A DNA stretch of 41,796 nt from Porphyromonadaceae bacterium (GCA_007280905.1 QYQM01000093.1:1-41796); one strand, 5' to 3'. Counted from the stretch's first letter, positions 15,890 to 25,025 are shown. Numbers and translations are program-made. Notes: generated by a model not told the origin, from the sequence alone.

Positions 15890-17617
15890 TCAGACTTCTA
15901 ATAGTTGTAACATGACTCCTTCGATCTGCGCGAGAATCTGTTTCTCGGTGAAGTGACGGCTTCCGATGGCGCCGGTAGGGCAGGCTGAGGCGCAGGTCCC
16001 GCAACCTTTGCAAATGACTTCGTTGACGCAGGAGACTTTTTTCTCCTTAAGGAATTCAATGGCTCCATAGGGACATACATGAACACAGATTTGGCATCCG
16101 CAGCAAATCTCTTCGCGTACGCTGGAGGTGATAACTTCGACCTCGACCCAATCTTTATTAATCATGGCAAGAACCCTCGCTGCAGCAGCCTTGGCCTGGG
16201 ATGCCGAATCACTTATCTCTTTCGGTGCCTGGCAGCTTCCTACGATAAATACACCGTCCGTTGTAGTTGCTACAGGATCCAGCTTCGGGTGTTTTTCAAT
16301 GTAAAAATTATTGCTACACCGGCTGATCCCGAGAACCTGGCTTAACTGCTTGGATGTTTCCTGGGCCTCCATTCCAACCATCAGGATCACCAGATCAGCA
16401 GTAACCTCAACTTGCTCTCCGCTAAGCAATTCCTTCATTTCGATGACGAGTCTGGTCTTTTCGTTTTTGCCGGCCTCACGGATATAGGGAAGTTTACCCT
16501 TTTGGTCATACATCAGGAACATCACGCCTCTTTTGGCAGTTTTTGAATACATCTCTTCACAACCCTTGCTCATCGACCGCATATCAGCATAAATCTGATA
16601 AACATGAGCTTTAGGCAGCAAATCCTTTATCTGGTTTGCAAATTTCAAAGCTGTCTGGCAACATGTTCTCGAACAATATGGCAGAAAATCAGGATTTCTG
16701 CTGCCAACGCAATGAATTATAGCAACATGTTTGGGCTCTTGCCGTGAGTCCAGCCTGATATACCCTTTACTGAGCATTTCCTCAAATTCCACACTGGTTA
16801 TAATATTTGGTAACCTTTTATAAGCATAATTCGACAACGGGGTAGGCTTAAATGGTTTTAAGCCTGTGGCCACAATGATATTGCCAAATTCAAGCTCGGA
16901 TTGAGTCTCTTTATGATTGACCGTTCCGATGAAATTACCCACATAACCGGACAGTTTTACCAACTGGGAATTCAGGTAAACCTGGATATGCGGATGAGAA
17001 GAGACTTCTTCAATGATCGGATTCAAATACTTTGAGGCCTCATCAAGGTTGGGAAAAGTCCGGTTTATCTTTTTCATCATTCCTCCCAGGCTTTTTTCTT
17101 TCTCAACAAGAAAAACGATACGACCGGTTCGTGCAATCTCCCGTGCTGCTGTCAATCCGGCTATTCCTCCTCCGATAACCAGAGTAGCCGGATTCACCTT
17201 AACGCTACGTTTGTTTAAAGCTTCCTGCCAACGGACACGCTTGACCGCTCCTGTAACCAGGTCTATGGCTTTTTGGGTAGCTTTTTCGCGATCATCATGA
17301 ACCCATGATACCTGTTCCCTGATATTAGCCATCTGAAACAGGTAAGGATTTAGTCCGGCTTTCTCCAGTGCCTTCCTGAAGGTTATTTCATGGATCCGGG
17401 GGGAACAGGCGGCTACTACGATACGGTTGAGATTCATCTCCTGTATATCTTTGACCATAAGGTCCTGGCCCGGATCGGAACACATATATTTATAATCCCG
17501 TGCAACCACAACGCCTTGCAATTTGCCGGCTTCAGCAGCTACTCTTTCGACGTCTACATTCTTGGCTATATTTGTACCACACCAGCAGATGTATACCCCG
17601 ATTCTGATTTCTTCCAT
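15890..17617 (-). CDS. hdrA: HdrA-like FAD/iron-sulfur protein, type b (upstream module)
   Basis: 575 residues, paralogous to the gene at 4181-5926. The N-terminal HdrA domain has [16 protein letters not shown] and AACSPRIHE, followed by [13 protein letters not shown]. The FAD motif is GGGIAG, the core cysteines are HCVGSR and YCSRTCC, and the C-terminal double [4Fe-4S] ferredoxin has [12 protein letters not shown] and [12 protein letters not shown]. The internal ferredoxin insertion of canonical HdrA is absent; the corresponding stretch is [16 protein letters not shown] with no cysteines. It lies between the qmoC-like gene (11 bp) and mvhD (4 bp), which suits a role as the direct electron partner of MvhD. 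Confidence 0.87.
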   Translation of the reverse strand: MEEIRIGVYICWCGTNIAKNVDVERVAAEAGKLQGVVVARDYKYMCSDPGQDLMVKDIQEMNLNRIVVAACSPRIHEITFRKALEKAGLNPYLFQMANIREQVSWVHDDREKATQKAIDLVTGAVKRVRWQEALNKRSVKVNPATLVIGGGIAGLTAAREIARTGRIVFLVEKEKSLGGMMKKINRTFPNLDEASKYLNPIIEEVSSHPHIQVYLNSQLVKLSGYVGNFIGTVNHKETQSELEFGNIIVATGLKPFKPTPLSNYAYKRLPNIITSVEFEEMLSKGYIRLDSRQEPKHVAIIHCVGSRNPDFLPYCSRTCCQTALKFANQIKDLLPKAHVYQIYADMRSMSKGCEEMYSKTAKRGVMFLMYDQKGKLPYIREAGKNEKTRLVIEMKELLSGEQVEVTADLVILMVGMEAQETSKQLSQVLGISRCSNNFYIEKHPKLDPVATTTDGVFIVGSCQAPKEISDSASQAKAAAARVLAMINKDWVEVEVITSSVREEICCGCQICVHVCPYGAIEFLKEKKVSCVNEVICKGCGTCASACPTGAIGSRHFTEKQILAQIEGVMLQLLEV

Positions 17618-17628
17618 AGCGTTAGAAC

Positions 17629-18819
17629 CTAAATAGCAGGCGTTAATTCAACAATAGACTGACGATTCTGACCTGCCCGTCTGAGACGGTCAAAATAGAC
17701 AGCGAAGGGCCGGTAAGCCAGATGCGACCATTTTGAGAATGGAACCTCAATCACGATCATCGGAACCAGAAAGGCGAGATGGATCAGATAGGTAAAATAC
17801 GTCGCGGCCGGCAAACCTGACACCCGGAAAATATGAATCAGAATGCCTGTGACCGCAGTAAAAAACAGAAGAACGATAAACATCCAGTCGGACGGATGCG
17901 AAAATTGCATCTTAAGATCGGTTTTCCTGATCCTGCCAATAAAGGTGTATATCAGGAAGAACAATATTCCAAAAGTGGAATAGTAACCCAATAAACGCTG
18001 CCAGTGGTACCAGGGTTTGATCTCCTCGATCTGGAACTCCTTCAGGAAAGCCACAATCAGGGTGAACATGATGGTATAGCCTGTCATAACCAGCAGGTGG
18101 CCAATCCAATAGGTCCTGTTATCGCATTTTGAGAACCTGGCTTGGGTTACAAAATTGTATATCAGGCTCCAGAATTCAGTGAAATAAGAATAAAAGGGAA
18201 ATTTCAGGTTCCTATCTGAAAGGATCACCCGGTAAAACATGTGAAAGATATTGCTGATCAGAAAACCTGCCACAAGGATTGCCATCAGGAGATCCCCGTA
18301 TTCGATGAGCTGGACGAACCTGGATGCTGAAATCCCGTTGGCCAGGCTGTTTATCATGACTCCGCCCTGTTCATTAATAAAAGCCTGTGGTTTGGAAAAC
18401 AGGTCCGGCGACGGGGGGAGAAAGACCAGAAACGAAATAATAACACCAAGCGCTATTAAAATTATGGCTGCGAGCTCCCATATCTTTCGTGTATAAAACA
18501 ACCTGGATATGCCAGTCCAGTCATAACAGGAAGTCAGGTACCGGCGTAAAACCATCATTAATTCGCCCGGATTGGCATTGCGCGGGCAGGTTTCGGTGCA
18601 TTCGCCGCAATAGTAGCAGAGCCATGGATCGACACTGGAAACCAATTGCTTTTTAAGTCCCATCTGAGCCAATCTGATTCCTCTCCGAGGAAAAAGATTA
18701 TCATCCTTTGTGAGAGGACAGATCGCCGTACAATTACCGCAATGAAAGCATTCATTCCATTCACGCAGTCCATATTTGTGCAGTTCCTGCTTGAATTCCG
18801 GATCGACTCTGGATATCAT
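17629..18819 (-). CDS. HdrC/QmoC-like membrane iron-sulfur/cytochrome b protein (upstream module)
   Basis: 396 residues. Cys24, 27, 30 and 34 (CFHCGNCTAIC) and a second motif CYYCGECTETCP form the HdrC-like dicluster part. Membrane helices follow, with histidines in WIGHLLVM, LIHIFRVSG, YLIHLAF and PFSKWSHLAYRP, a pattern typical of NarI/HdrE/QmoC cytochrome b. A segment of about 50 residues between the first and second helices is longer than in the paralogue at 5947-7098. It lies between the two hdrA-like genes, 6 bp after type a and 11 bp before type b. The architecture implies membrane anchoring and electron exchange with the quinone pool. Confidence 0.85.
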   Translation of the reverse strand: MISRVDPEFKQELHKYGLREWNECFHCGNCTAICPLTKDDNLFPRRGIRLAQMGLKKQLVSSVDPWLCYYCGECTETCPRNANPGELMMVLRRYLTSCYDWTGISRLFYTRKIWELAAIILIALGVIISFLVFLPPSPDLFSKPQAFINEQGGVMINSLANGISASRFVQLIEYGDLLMAILVAGFLISNIFHMFYRVILSDRNLKFPFYSYFTEFWSLIYNFVTQARFSKCDNRTYWIGHLLVMTGYTIMFTLIVAFLKEFQIEEIKPWYHWQRLLGYYSTFGILFFLIYTFIGRIRKTDLKMQFSHPSDWMFIVLLFFTAVTGILIHIFRVSGLPAATYFTYLIHLAFLVPMIVIEVPFSKWSHLAYRPFAVYFDRLRRAGQNRQSIVELTPAI

Positions 18820-18825
18820 GTCTTT

Positions 18826-20589
18826 TTAATTTATCATATAGGTTAACGGAAATACCTCTGAATCTGTAAGCCTGTCGCTCATAATGCTTTGCAGCACACC
18901 GGCAGCAGCCGCGGAAGCCTGAACCACCGAATCCGGAATATCCTTTGGACCCTGGCAAACACCTGCGATCCAGATACCCGGCCGGTTGGTCCTTACAGGA
19001 TCAATCTCATACCGGACTGCTTTAAACCAGCCGTATTCATCTACGTCAATTCCCAGAATATCCGATAGTTTCTTCTGGTCATCTGCCGGTTCCAGGCCTA
19101 TGGATAAGATTATCATATCCATATCCTGTTCGAGCATCCTGCCGGCAATGATATCCTCCGTTCTCAGATGGAGATGTCCGTCTATTTGGTCTACTCGGGC
19201 AGTTTTACCCCGAATCATTCGGACGCCTTCATCCTGGATCCGGCAATAAAACTCCTCATACCCCTTGCCAAAGGCCCTCATATCTATGAAGTATTCAAAT
19301 ATCTCGGCCGATGGAAGCTTTTCCCTTACCAGGTGTGCCAGCTTCAGCGAGTACATGCAGCAAACCTTTGAACAGTATGGATTGAAATTCTCGTCGCGGC
19401 TTCCCACACAATGTATTATTCCAATCTTCTGAGGCTTACCGCTGTCATTTACAAATACAGAATTCCCCTTTTTATCAGTCGTCCTGAAAGTGATCTCACC
19501 GCCGGTTGGGCCGGCAGCATTGATCAATCGTTCGAACTCAAGAGAAGTCAAGACGTTCGGGTATTTCCCGTATCCAAAGCGGTCAATCCGGGAAGCCTGG
19601 AATGGTTTGAAACCATTTGCAACAATAATGTTTCCTGCTTCTATTTCAATCTCACGTGGTACTTCATACAGATTGATACAGCCGGTAACCGGGCAAACTT
19701 TCACGCAAACTCCGCATTTCCCCTCCTGTATAAACCTGCAGGCTTCACCGTCAATCAAATACTTATTCGGAACTGCCTGTGGAAAAGGCATATAGATAGC
19801 CTTCCTCATGGTTGTTCCTTCATCAAATTCACTGGAAACCTTAACCGGACATTTTTCTGAACAGGTCCCGCAACCAATACAGGATTTAACATCTACCCAT
19901 CGAGGTGACTGCCGGACTGTAACCTTATAATGTCCGGGTGTTCCATTAACAGCAACAACCTCTGAACAGGTCATCAGTTCGATTAAAGGATGCTGCCCCA
20001 CCTCTACCATTTTGGGTGTAAGAATGCATGCGGCACAATCAAGGGTCGGAAAAGTCTTGTCAAACTTGGCCATATGACCGCCTATCGTCCCGGATTTCTC
20101 TATCAGATAAACTTTCAGACCTGCATTGGCAATCTCCAGGGAAGCCTGAATCCCGGCGATGCCTGCGCCGATGACAATGGTATCCTGTTGAATATGGGAA
20201 GATTGATGTCTTTTATCTACAACTTGAGAATGAACCCGCTCAAGCAACTCATACACATTCTGTACCTGGCTTTCATAAACGCACCACGTATCGCCAAAAT
20301 CTGCAATAACAACGGATTCAGCCTGATATCCCAGCTTTGTCATCGCTGTTCGGACTATTTGTCTGAACCTTTCCGGCCTGATTCCGGCCAGTATCACAGA
20401 TGTTAAACGGTGATGCCTGATCGTTTCCATCAATACATGGAAATCAGAGAAAAGGTATCTTGGCTGATCGATGATAACCGGTATCTTAAGGTTATCTCTG
20501 ACAAAAATGATCAGGTCAGACAGATCTACCGGCGTATACCCGGATGGGGGATCGCAGAAGATTATTCCGATTCGATCATACTCACTCAT
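18826..20589 (-). CDS. hdrA: HdrA-like FAD/iron-sulfur protein, type a (upstream module)
   Basis: 587 residues, first gene of the upstream module. The N-terminal ~140 residues retain the length of the HdrA N-terminal domain but lack its cluster-binding cysteines. The FAD motif GAGIAG is followed by FDKTFPTLDCAACILTPKM, a ferredoxin insertion with CIGCGTCSEKCP and GKCGVCVKVCP, and the core cysteines HCVGSR and YCSKVCC. There is no C-terminal ferredoxin. The 232-bp gap upstream, shared with divergent rex, contains a TTGTGAAA motif 20 bp from this start codon. The gene pairs with type-b hdrA in the same operon. Confidence 0.87.
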   Translation of the reverse strand: MSEYDRIGIIFCDPPSGYTPVDLSDLIIFVRDNLKIPVIIDQPRYLFSDFHVLMETIRHHRLTSVILAGIRPERFRQIVRTAMTKLGYQAESVVIADFGDTWCVYESQVQNVYELLERVHSQVVDKRHQSSHIQQDTIVIGAGIAGIQASLEIANAGLKVYLIEKSGTIGGHMAKFDKTFPTLDCAACILTPKMVEVGQHPLIELMTCSEVVAVNGTPGHYKVTVRQSPRWVDVKSCIGCGTCSEKCPVKVSSEFDEGTTMRKAIYMPFPQAVPNKYLIDGEACRFIQEGKCGVCVKVCPVTGCINLYEVPREIEIEAGNIIVANGFKPFQASRIDRFGYGKYPNVLTSLEFERLINAAGPTGGEITFRTTDKKGNSVFVNDSGKPQKIGIIHCVGSRDENFNPYCSKVCCMYSLKLAHLVREKLPSAEIFEYFIDMRAFGKGYEEFYCRIQDEGVRMIRGKTARVDQIDGHLHLRTEDIIAGRMLEQDMDMIILSIGLEPADDQKKLSDILGIDVDEYGWFKAVRYEIDPVRTNRPGIWIAGVCQGPKDIPDSVVQASAAAAGVLQSIMSDRLTDSEVFPLTYMIN

Positions 20590-20608
20590 GGCTTGTAATG
20601 GTTACCTT

Positions 20609-20629
20609 TTATTGTGAAAAACAGATCAA
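20609..20629 (+). promoter_or_regulatory. Candidate Rex operator upstream of the hdr/mvh operon
   Basis: Contains TTATTGTGAAA followed by a less conserved CAGA-T-CA part. It matches 20798-20818 at 17 of 21 positions in the same orientation. The half-site TTGTGA is exact for Rex; the other half (GATCAA) matches TCACAA at only 3 of 6. It lies 20 bp upstream of the hdrA start at 20589, so a bound repressor would block transcription or its early steps. Confidence 0.4.
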
Positions 20630-20690
20630 TATCTAACTCTCGTTTTAATCTCATTACGTAAATTACTAATTTTTTCATTATAATTAAATA

Positions 20691-20704
20691 ATGACAATTA
20701 TCAT
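20691..20704. promoter_or_regulatory. CRP/FNR-like palindrome in the divergent promoter region
   Basis: ATGACAATTATCAT is an imperfect 14-bp palindrome whose core TGA-N6-TCA has the spacing shared by CRP and FNR family operators. It lies midway between the two divergent start codons, where an oxygen- or carbon-responsive activator could serve both operons. No such regulator is encoded in the window. Confidence 0.3.
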
Positions 20705-20706
20705 GT

Positions 20707-20737
20707 TTTGTATATCATACTAATTATCTTACCTTTA
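20707..20737 (+). promoter_or_regulatory. Possible Bacteroidota promoter of the rex-hyp operon
   Basis: TTTG (20707-20710) and TACCTTTA (20730-20737) are separated by 19 bp; the second element matches TAnnTTTG at all but the last base. Transcription would begin about 75-80 bp upstream of rex, placing the TTGTGAAA motif within the leader. No equally good element was found for the hdr side. Confidence 0.4.
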
Positions 20738-20797
20738 TGAATAAAAAAGAAGCTTTTTTTTTAAAAGACATTAAAGGGGAATTAAGGTATCGTTTCG

Positions 20798-20818
20798 TTA
20801 TTGTGAAATTCAGAACAT
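20798..20818 (+). promoter_or_regulatory. Candidate Rex operator directly before rex
   Basis: Second copy of the TTATTGTGAAA..CAGA.CA motif found at 20609-20629. It ends 4 bp before the rex start codon, overlapping the expected ribosome-binding position, which would suit autorepression. Only the left half matches the Rex consensus exactly. Confidence 0.4.
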
Positions 20819-20821
20819 AAT

Positions 20822-21457
20822 ATGTCTCATAAAAACTATATAAAGAGATTACTCCTTTACCGTCTCTGCCTTTTAAGATTCAAGGAACTCGGTTTCAAAA
20901 AAGTGTTTTCACATACCCTGGGGAACGAGGCAGGTGTCAGTGCCGAGCAGGTACGTAAAGACTTCTCCCAGTGCGAAATATCAGGCAATAAAAAAGCAGG
21001 TTATAACATTGAATCTCTGCTCATCACACTCAATGAAAAGTTTATTCGGAGCGAGGTTCGAAACATTATCCTCATCGGCATGGGCAACATGGGAAGGGCT
21101 ATTGCCAATTATAACAATCATTACATTGGAACCAATGTTTTCATCGTTGCTGCTTTTGACATCGATCCGTCGAAACAGAATCAGAAATATGGAATCCAAG
21201 TGTTTTCCCTGGACAAGCTTTCTGCAGTTATTCAAGGTTTTAAGGTTAATACCGCCATTATCGCTACACCTGCTATTTCAGCACAAAACGTTTGCAATCA
21301 ACTGGTTGAAAACGGAATCAAGGGTATATTGAACTTGGCTCCGTTAATTTTAAAAGCACCCAAAGACGTTATTATCAGTAATGTTAACCTAAGTGCAGAA
21401 ATTGAAGCAATTATCTACTATTTGAATGGAAGGAAGGATGAACTGGATGTTGAATAA
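20822..21457 (+). CDS. rex: Redox-sensing transcriptional repressor Rex
   Basis: 211 residues. The N-terminal winged helix includes RLLLYRLCLLRFKELG and the recognition region VSAEQVRKDFSQ, a clear Rex signature (AQVRKDLS in the family). It continues into NKKAGYNIESLL. A Rossmann fold follows, with GMGNMG at 86-91 and an acidic AFDID after the second strand, the NAD(H)-binding determinants. Rex usually represses fermentation and hydrogenase genes until NADH/NAD+ rises. It is transcribed divergently from the hydrogenase operon and 12 bp upstream of hypF, so it is the obvious local regulator. The spacing between the DNA-binding and NAD domains is normal. Confidence 0.9.
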   Translation: MSHKNYIKRLLLYRLCLLRFKELGFKKVFSHTLGNEAGVSAEQVRKDFSQCEISGNKKAGYNIESLLITLNEKFIRSEVRNIILIGMGNMGRAIANYNNHYIGTNVFIVAAFDIDPSKQNQKYGIQVFSLDKLSAVIQGFKVNTAIIATPAISAQNVCNQLVENGIKGILNLAPLILKAPKDVIISNVNLSAEIEAIIYYLNGRKDELDVE

Positions 21458-21469
21458 ATCCGATTAAAC

Positions 21470-23776
21470 ATGACCATGGTCCGATCATCGTATAAGATTC
21501 ACGTTCATGGGACGGTACAGGGAGTCGGTTTCCGGCCATTTGTCTACCGATTGGCACGAGAAATAAAACTGGATGGTTCCGTCGAGAACCGAAATGACGG
21601 TGTATGGATATCTTTATACTGTACCCGGGAAGAATTGGATATTTTCATTACTTTGCTGAAACAACAGGCACCATATCCATCAACGATCCGGTCCATTGAA
21701 TTCATTCAACAGGCAGGGAGAAAAACTCAGTCGGGATTTCGGATACTGGCAAGTCATAAAGGATCCACTGAAATAACCGGTATTTGTCCAGATATTGCGG
21801 TATGCGAGAAGTGTCTGGAAGATATGAAAAACCATCCGCGCCGGATAGGTTATCCTTTCGTGAACTGCACATTTTGCGGCCCCCGGTTTAGTATTATCCG
21901 GGAGCTTCCATGGGACCGGCCCAAGACATCAATGTCCGGATTCGGCATGTGTGACGGTTGTAGGTCAGAATATAACGATCAGCTCGACCGCCGTTTTCAT
22001 GCCCAACCGATAGCCTGTACGATATGTGGACCCGTTTACTATCAAAGAAGTTTTCAACAGGGGGATGAGCCATGGCCGTATTTGTCCGCACAGATCATTC
22101 TGGCTTTACGCGCCGGCAAGATTGGCGCTATCCAGGGTATCGGAGGATACCACCTGGTTTGCGATGCCACAAATGCTTTGGCTGTGGCCGAACTTCGCAA
22201 AAGAAAGCACCGTGACGGTAAGCCTTTTGCTGTAATGTTCCCGGGTATGGAGGAGATTCGTAAATATTGTGAATGCTCTGAAGCAGAGGAAAAACTCATA
22301 ACCTCATGGCAACGTCCCATTGTTATCCTGAAAGAAAAAAAATGTTTAAACACATTAGTCAACAAGGGTTTAGGAAGCCTCGGGGTTATGCTCCCGTATA
22401 CTCCACTGCAACACCAGCTCATGACCGAAGGGAAATTCCAGGCATTAATCTGTACCAGTGGAAATCTTACCGATGAACCCACCGTCATCTCTCCGCAAGC
22501 AGCTGAAGATAAGTTAATGGATATAGCTGACTTTTTTCTACATAGCAACAGACCAATCATTAACCGTACAGATGATTCAGTTGCCCGATTGTGTGGAGAA
22601 TCACCCATTCTTATCCGAAGGTCACGCGGCTATGTACCCGCTGCAATACAGGTAAGCCTATCAGTGGATGGTATTCTTGCTCTCGGCGCAGAGCAGAAAA
22701 ACACATTTTGCCTGGGAAAAGATCGTGAAGCTATCCTGAGTCAGCATATCGGGGATCTGAAAAGCTATGACACCTTTCAATTTATGGAGGAGTCCCTTGG
22801 CAGGTTTAAGAAAATATTCCGTTTCACTCCAACCTTGATCGTCACGGACCAACACCCCGATTATCTTTCAACGCAATTTGGCAATTCTCTCGGTATCCCG
22901 GTGGTAGCAGTGCAGCACCATCACGCACACATCGCCTCATGCATGGCTGAACATCAACTGGATGAGCCGGTGATCGGAGTTGCTTTTGATGGCACCGGAC
23001 TCGGTGCAGACCAAACCATATGGGGCGGCGAATTTCTGATCGCCACCCTGGATCAATTCACCCGGTTTAGCTGGCTAGACCCCATCAAGATCCCCGGCGG
23101 CGATCAGGCAGTAAGGGAACCCTGGAGGGTAGCGATAGCTTACCTTTATAAATGTTATGGGGAAAATATTCCGTTTGATTCTTTCCATGGTCTTCAGTGT
23201 ATTCCTGAGATTCAGCGAAACCAAATCATCAGTCTGTTAAAGTCGGAAGCTCCCGTTCCAGTCTCCTCTGCAGCAGGCAGGCTTTTTGATGCAATCTCAG
23301 TCCTGACCGGTTGCTGCATTGAGAACACCTTCGATGCCGAGGCACCCATAAGACTGGAGATGGCTGCTGATCAGCTGGAAATGGGTGAGTATCCTTATCA
23401 GATTAATCAGACTATTGGCTTTATTCCTACAATTGAAGCCATCCGGGTCGATCTTGCAAATCATGTTCCGGTTTCAGTGATTTCTGCCAGATTTCACAGA
23501 ACCCTGGCGCGGGTTATCCTCGATACTTGTATCAGGGCAAGGGAAGTAACCGGCCTAATAAAGGTGGTTCTGTCAGGAGGTACTTTTCAAAATGTATTTC
23601 TCACCCGGATTACTTGTTCATCCTTAATAATGAACAACTTTACCGTGTTTACCCACCGGATGGTTCCGCCTAATGATGGCGGAATCTCCCTGGGTCAATT
23701 GGTTGTTGCAGCAAAAAAACAGATTAAAAAAAATGTGTCTAAGCATCCCGGCCGAAGTTCTATCCACCAACAGTAA
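21470..23776 (+). CDS. hypF: Carbamoyltransferase HypF
   Basis: 768 residues, the full family length. Domains in order: acylphosphatase (VQGVGFRPFVYRLA at about 15-30), two zinc fingers with CEKC, CTFCGPRFS, CDGC and CTICGP at about 105-190, a YrdC-like nucleotide-binding domain with KRKHRDGKPFAVM at about 240-255, and a Kae1-like carbamoyltransferase domain with the metal-binding QHHHAHIASC and AFDGTGLGADQTIWGGE. HypF converts carbamoyl phosphate to a thiocarboxamide on HypE, the source of the cyanide ligands of the Ni-Fe site. It opens the hyp operon; its 3' end overlaps hypC by 44 bp. Confidence 0.95.
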   Translation: MTMVRSSYKIHVHGTVQGVGFRPFVYRLAREIKLDGSVENRNDGVWISLYCTREELDIFITLLKQQAPYPSTIRSIEFIQQAGRKTQSGFRILASHKGSTEITGICPDIAVCEKCLEDMKNHPRRIGYPFVNCTFCGPRFSIIRELPWDRPKTSMSGFGMCDGCRSEYNDQLDRRFHAQPIACTICGPVYYQRSFQQGDEPWPYLSAQIILALRAGKIGAIQGIGGYHLVCDATNALAVAELRKRKHRDGKPFAVMFPGMEEIRKYCECSEAEEKLITSWQRPIVILKEKKCLNTLVNKGLGSLGVMLPYTPLQHQLMTEGKFQALICTSGNLTDEPTVISPQAAEDKLMDIADFFLHSNRPIINRTDDSVARLCGESPILIRRSRGYVPAAIQVSLSVDGILALGAEQKNTFCLGKDREAILSQHIGDLKSYDTFQFMEESLGRFKKIFRFTPTLIVTDQHPDYLSTQFGNSLGIPVVAVQHHHAHIASCMAEHQLDEPVIGVAFDGTGLGADQTIWGGEFLIATLDQFTRFSWLDPIKIPGGDQAVREPWRVAIAYLYKCYGENIPFDSFHGLQCIPEIQRNQIISLLKSEAPVPVSSAAGRLFDAISVLTGCCIENTFDAEAPIRLEMAADQLEMGEYPYQINQTIGFIPTIEAIRVDLANHVPVSVISARFHRTLARVILDTCIRAREVTGLIKVVLSGGTFQNVFLTRITCSSLIMNNFTVFTHRMVPPNDGGISLGQLVVAAKKQIKKNVSKHPGRSSIHQQ

Positions 23777-23960
23777 TATGGCCATTGTGCAAATAGGTGG
23801 GCTAATGATCCAGGCGTCTCTCGATCTGGTTGAGGATATCTGCGTAGGCGATTATGTCCTGATCCATACCGGATTTATTATTCAGAAGATTTCAACGGAG
23901 GAGGCAGAGGAAACCAAGAGACTCATCCGCGAGATCGAAAACCTTAATGATGTTCCATGA
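23733..23960 (+). CDS. hypC: Hydrogenase assembly chaperone HypC
   Basis: 75 residues from the ATG at 23733 (MCLSIPAEVL). This start is required by the family, in which Cys2 binds iron and the hydrogenase precursor; the longer frame from 23673 would bury it. A small beta-barrel follows (IVQIGGLMIQASLDLV, VGDYVLIHTGFIIQKI). It overlaps the end of hypF by 44 bp and hypD by 4 bp (ATGA). It carries the Fe(CN)2CO group together with HypD to the large subunit. Confidence 0.92.
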   Translation: MCLSIPAEVLSTNSNMAIVQIGGLMIQASLDLVEDICVGDYVLIHTGFIIQKISTEEAEETKRLIREIENLNDVP

Positions 23961-25009
23961 ATACTGTCCAGGCACTGCTGTTTGCCATCCATAGGGAGGC
24001 CAACCAACCGGTCCGGTTAATGGAAGTTTGCGGAGGACATACCCATGCAATCAGGAAATTCGGGATACCGGGACTCCTTCCCGACACGGTTAGCTTACTG
24101 TCCGGACCCGGTTGCCCGGTTTGTGTAACCCATACAGGGTTCATTGATCAGGCTATTCATCTGGCCCAAAACTATCCAGTGATAATTACCACTTTCGGGG
24201 ATCTCATCAGAGTACCCGGATCGGGTCAAAGCCTGGAAACCGCCCGTGCAGGCGGAGCAGATATCCGAATTGTCCTTTCTCCACTGCAAGCTTTGAGCCT
24301 TGCTGAAACCGAGAGGAGTAAACAAGTGGTTTTTCTGGGCATCGGATTTGAAACAACCGCTCCCTCGGTGGCAGCCACCATATTAACCGCACTGGAACGC
24401 AGAATTGAAAATTTTTCTGTTTTGAGTGCCCACAAGATCATGCCCCCGGCTATGGCCGCTTTGGTCAATCATCAGCCCAATCTCGACGGTTTCATTTGCC
24501 CGGGTCATGTAAGTACCATAACAGGCTCGGGTATATATGAATTTCTTTCACGAGATCATGGGATACCTTGTGTTATTTCTGGTTTTGAAGCACCTGATAT
24601 TCTAGAATCAATTTTGCTGTTAATCAGACAGATAAATAATCACCAACCTAAAGTTGAGATCCAGTACAAGCGGGCTGTGAAACCGGAAGGCAATATGAAA
24701 GCCTTGGAAATCATGCATGAAGTATTCGTCCTTCATGACGATTGGTGGCGCGGAATGGGTATTATCCCGAATAGCGGCCTGGTTCCCGGTGGCAGGTATG
24801 CCGGTTTCGATACCCTGCAGCGATTCAGCCTGCCTGAATTTCCGGATACCGACAACCGTGGTTGCAGATGCGGCGATATCCTCCGTGGATTAATTACTCC
24901 TCCTGAGTGCAGCTTGTATGGGAAAACCTGCACTCCTGAATCACCGGCAGGTGCCTGCATGGTGTCATCAGAGGGGACCTGCCAGGCTTTCTACCGCTAT
25001 CAAAACTGA
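23957..25009 (+). CDS. hypD: Hydrogenase formation protein HypD
   Basis: 350 residues, normal length. Family motifs are visible: LMEVCGGHTHAI (about 22-33) with the catalytic cysteine, SGPGCPVCVTH (about 49-59) with the CPVC pair, GIGFETTAP, and a C-terminal [4Fe-4S] region with CRCGDILRG, GKTC and SPAGACMVSSEGTC. HypD is the scaffold on which iron receives its CN and CO ligands, in complex with HypC. It overlaps hypC by 4 bp, and hypE begins 16 bp downstream. Confidence 0.95.
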   Translation: MNTVQALLFAIHREANQPVRLMEVCGGHTHAIRKFGIPGLLPDTVSLLSGPGCPVCVTHTGFIDQAIHLAQNYPVIITTFGDLIRVPGSGQSLETARAGGADIRIVLSPLQALSLAETERSKQVVFLGIGFETTAPSVAATILTALERRIENFSVLSAHKIMPPAMAALVNHQPNLDGFICPGHVSTITGSGIYEFLSRDHGIPCVISGFEAPDILESILLLIRQINNHQPKVEIQYKRAVKPEGNMKALEIMHEVFVLHDDWWRGMGIIPNSGLVPGGRYAGFDTLQRFSLPEFPDTDNRGCRCGDILRGLITPPECSLYGKTCTPESPAGACMVSSEGTCQAFYRYQN

Positions 25010-25025
25010 ATATGAAAAGCTAACC

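Noticed and set aside
4181-20589. Canonical HdrABC-MvhADG of methanogens, reducing a heterodisulfide
   Set aside because: No HdrB-type CCG protein is present, and the HdrC part is fused to a cytochrome b membrane domain.
22054-22608. 184-residue minus-strand ORF inside hypF
   Set aside because: Antisense shadow; hypF is full length with all domains intact.
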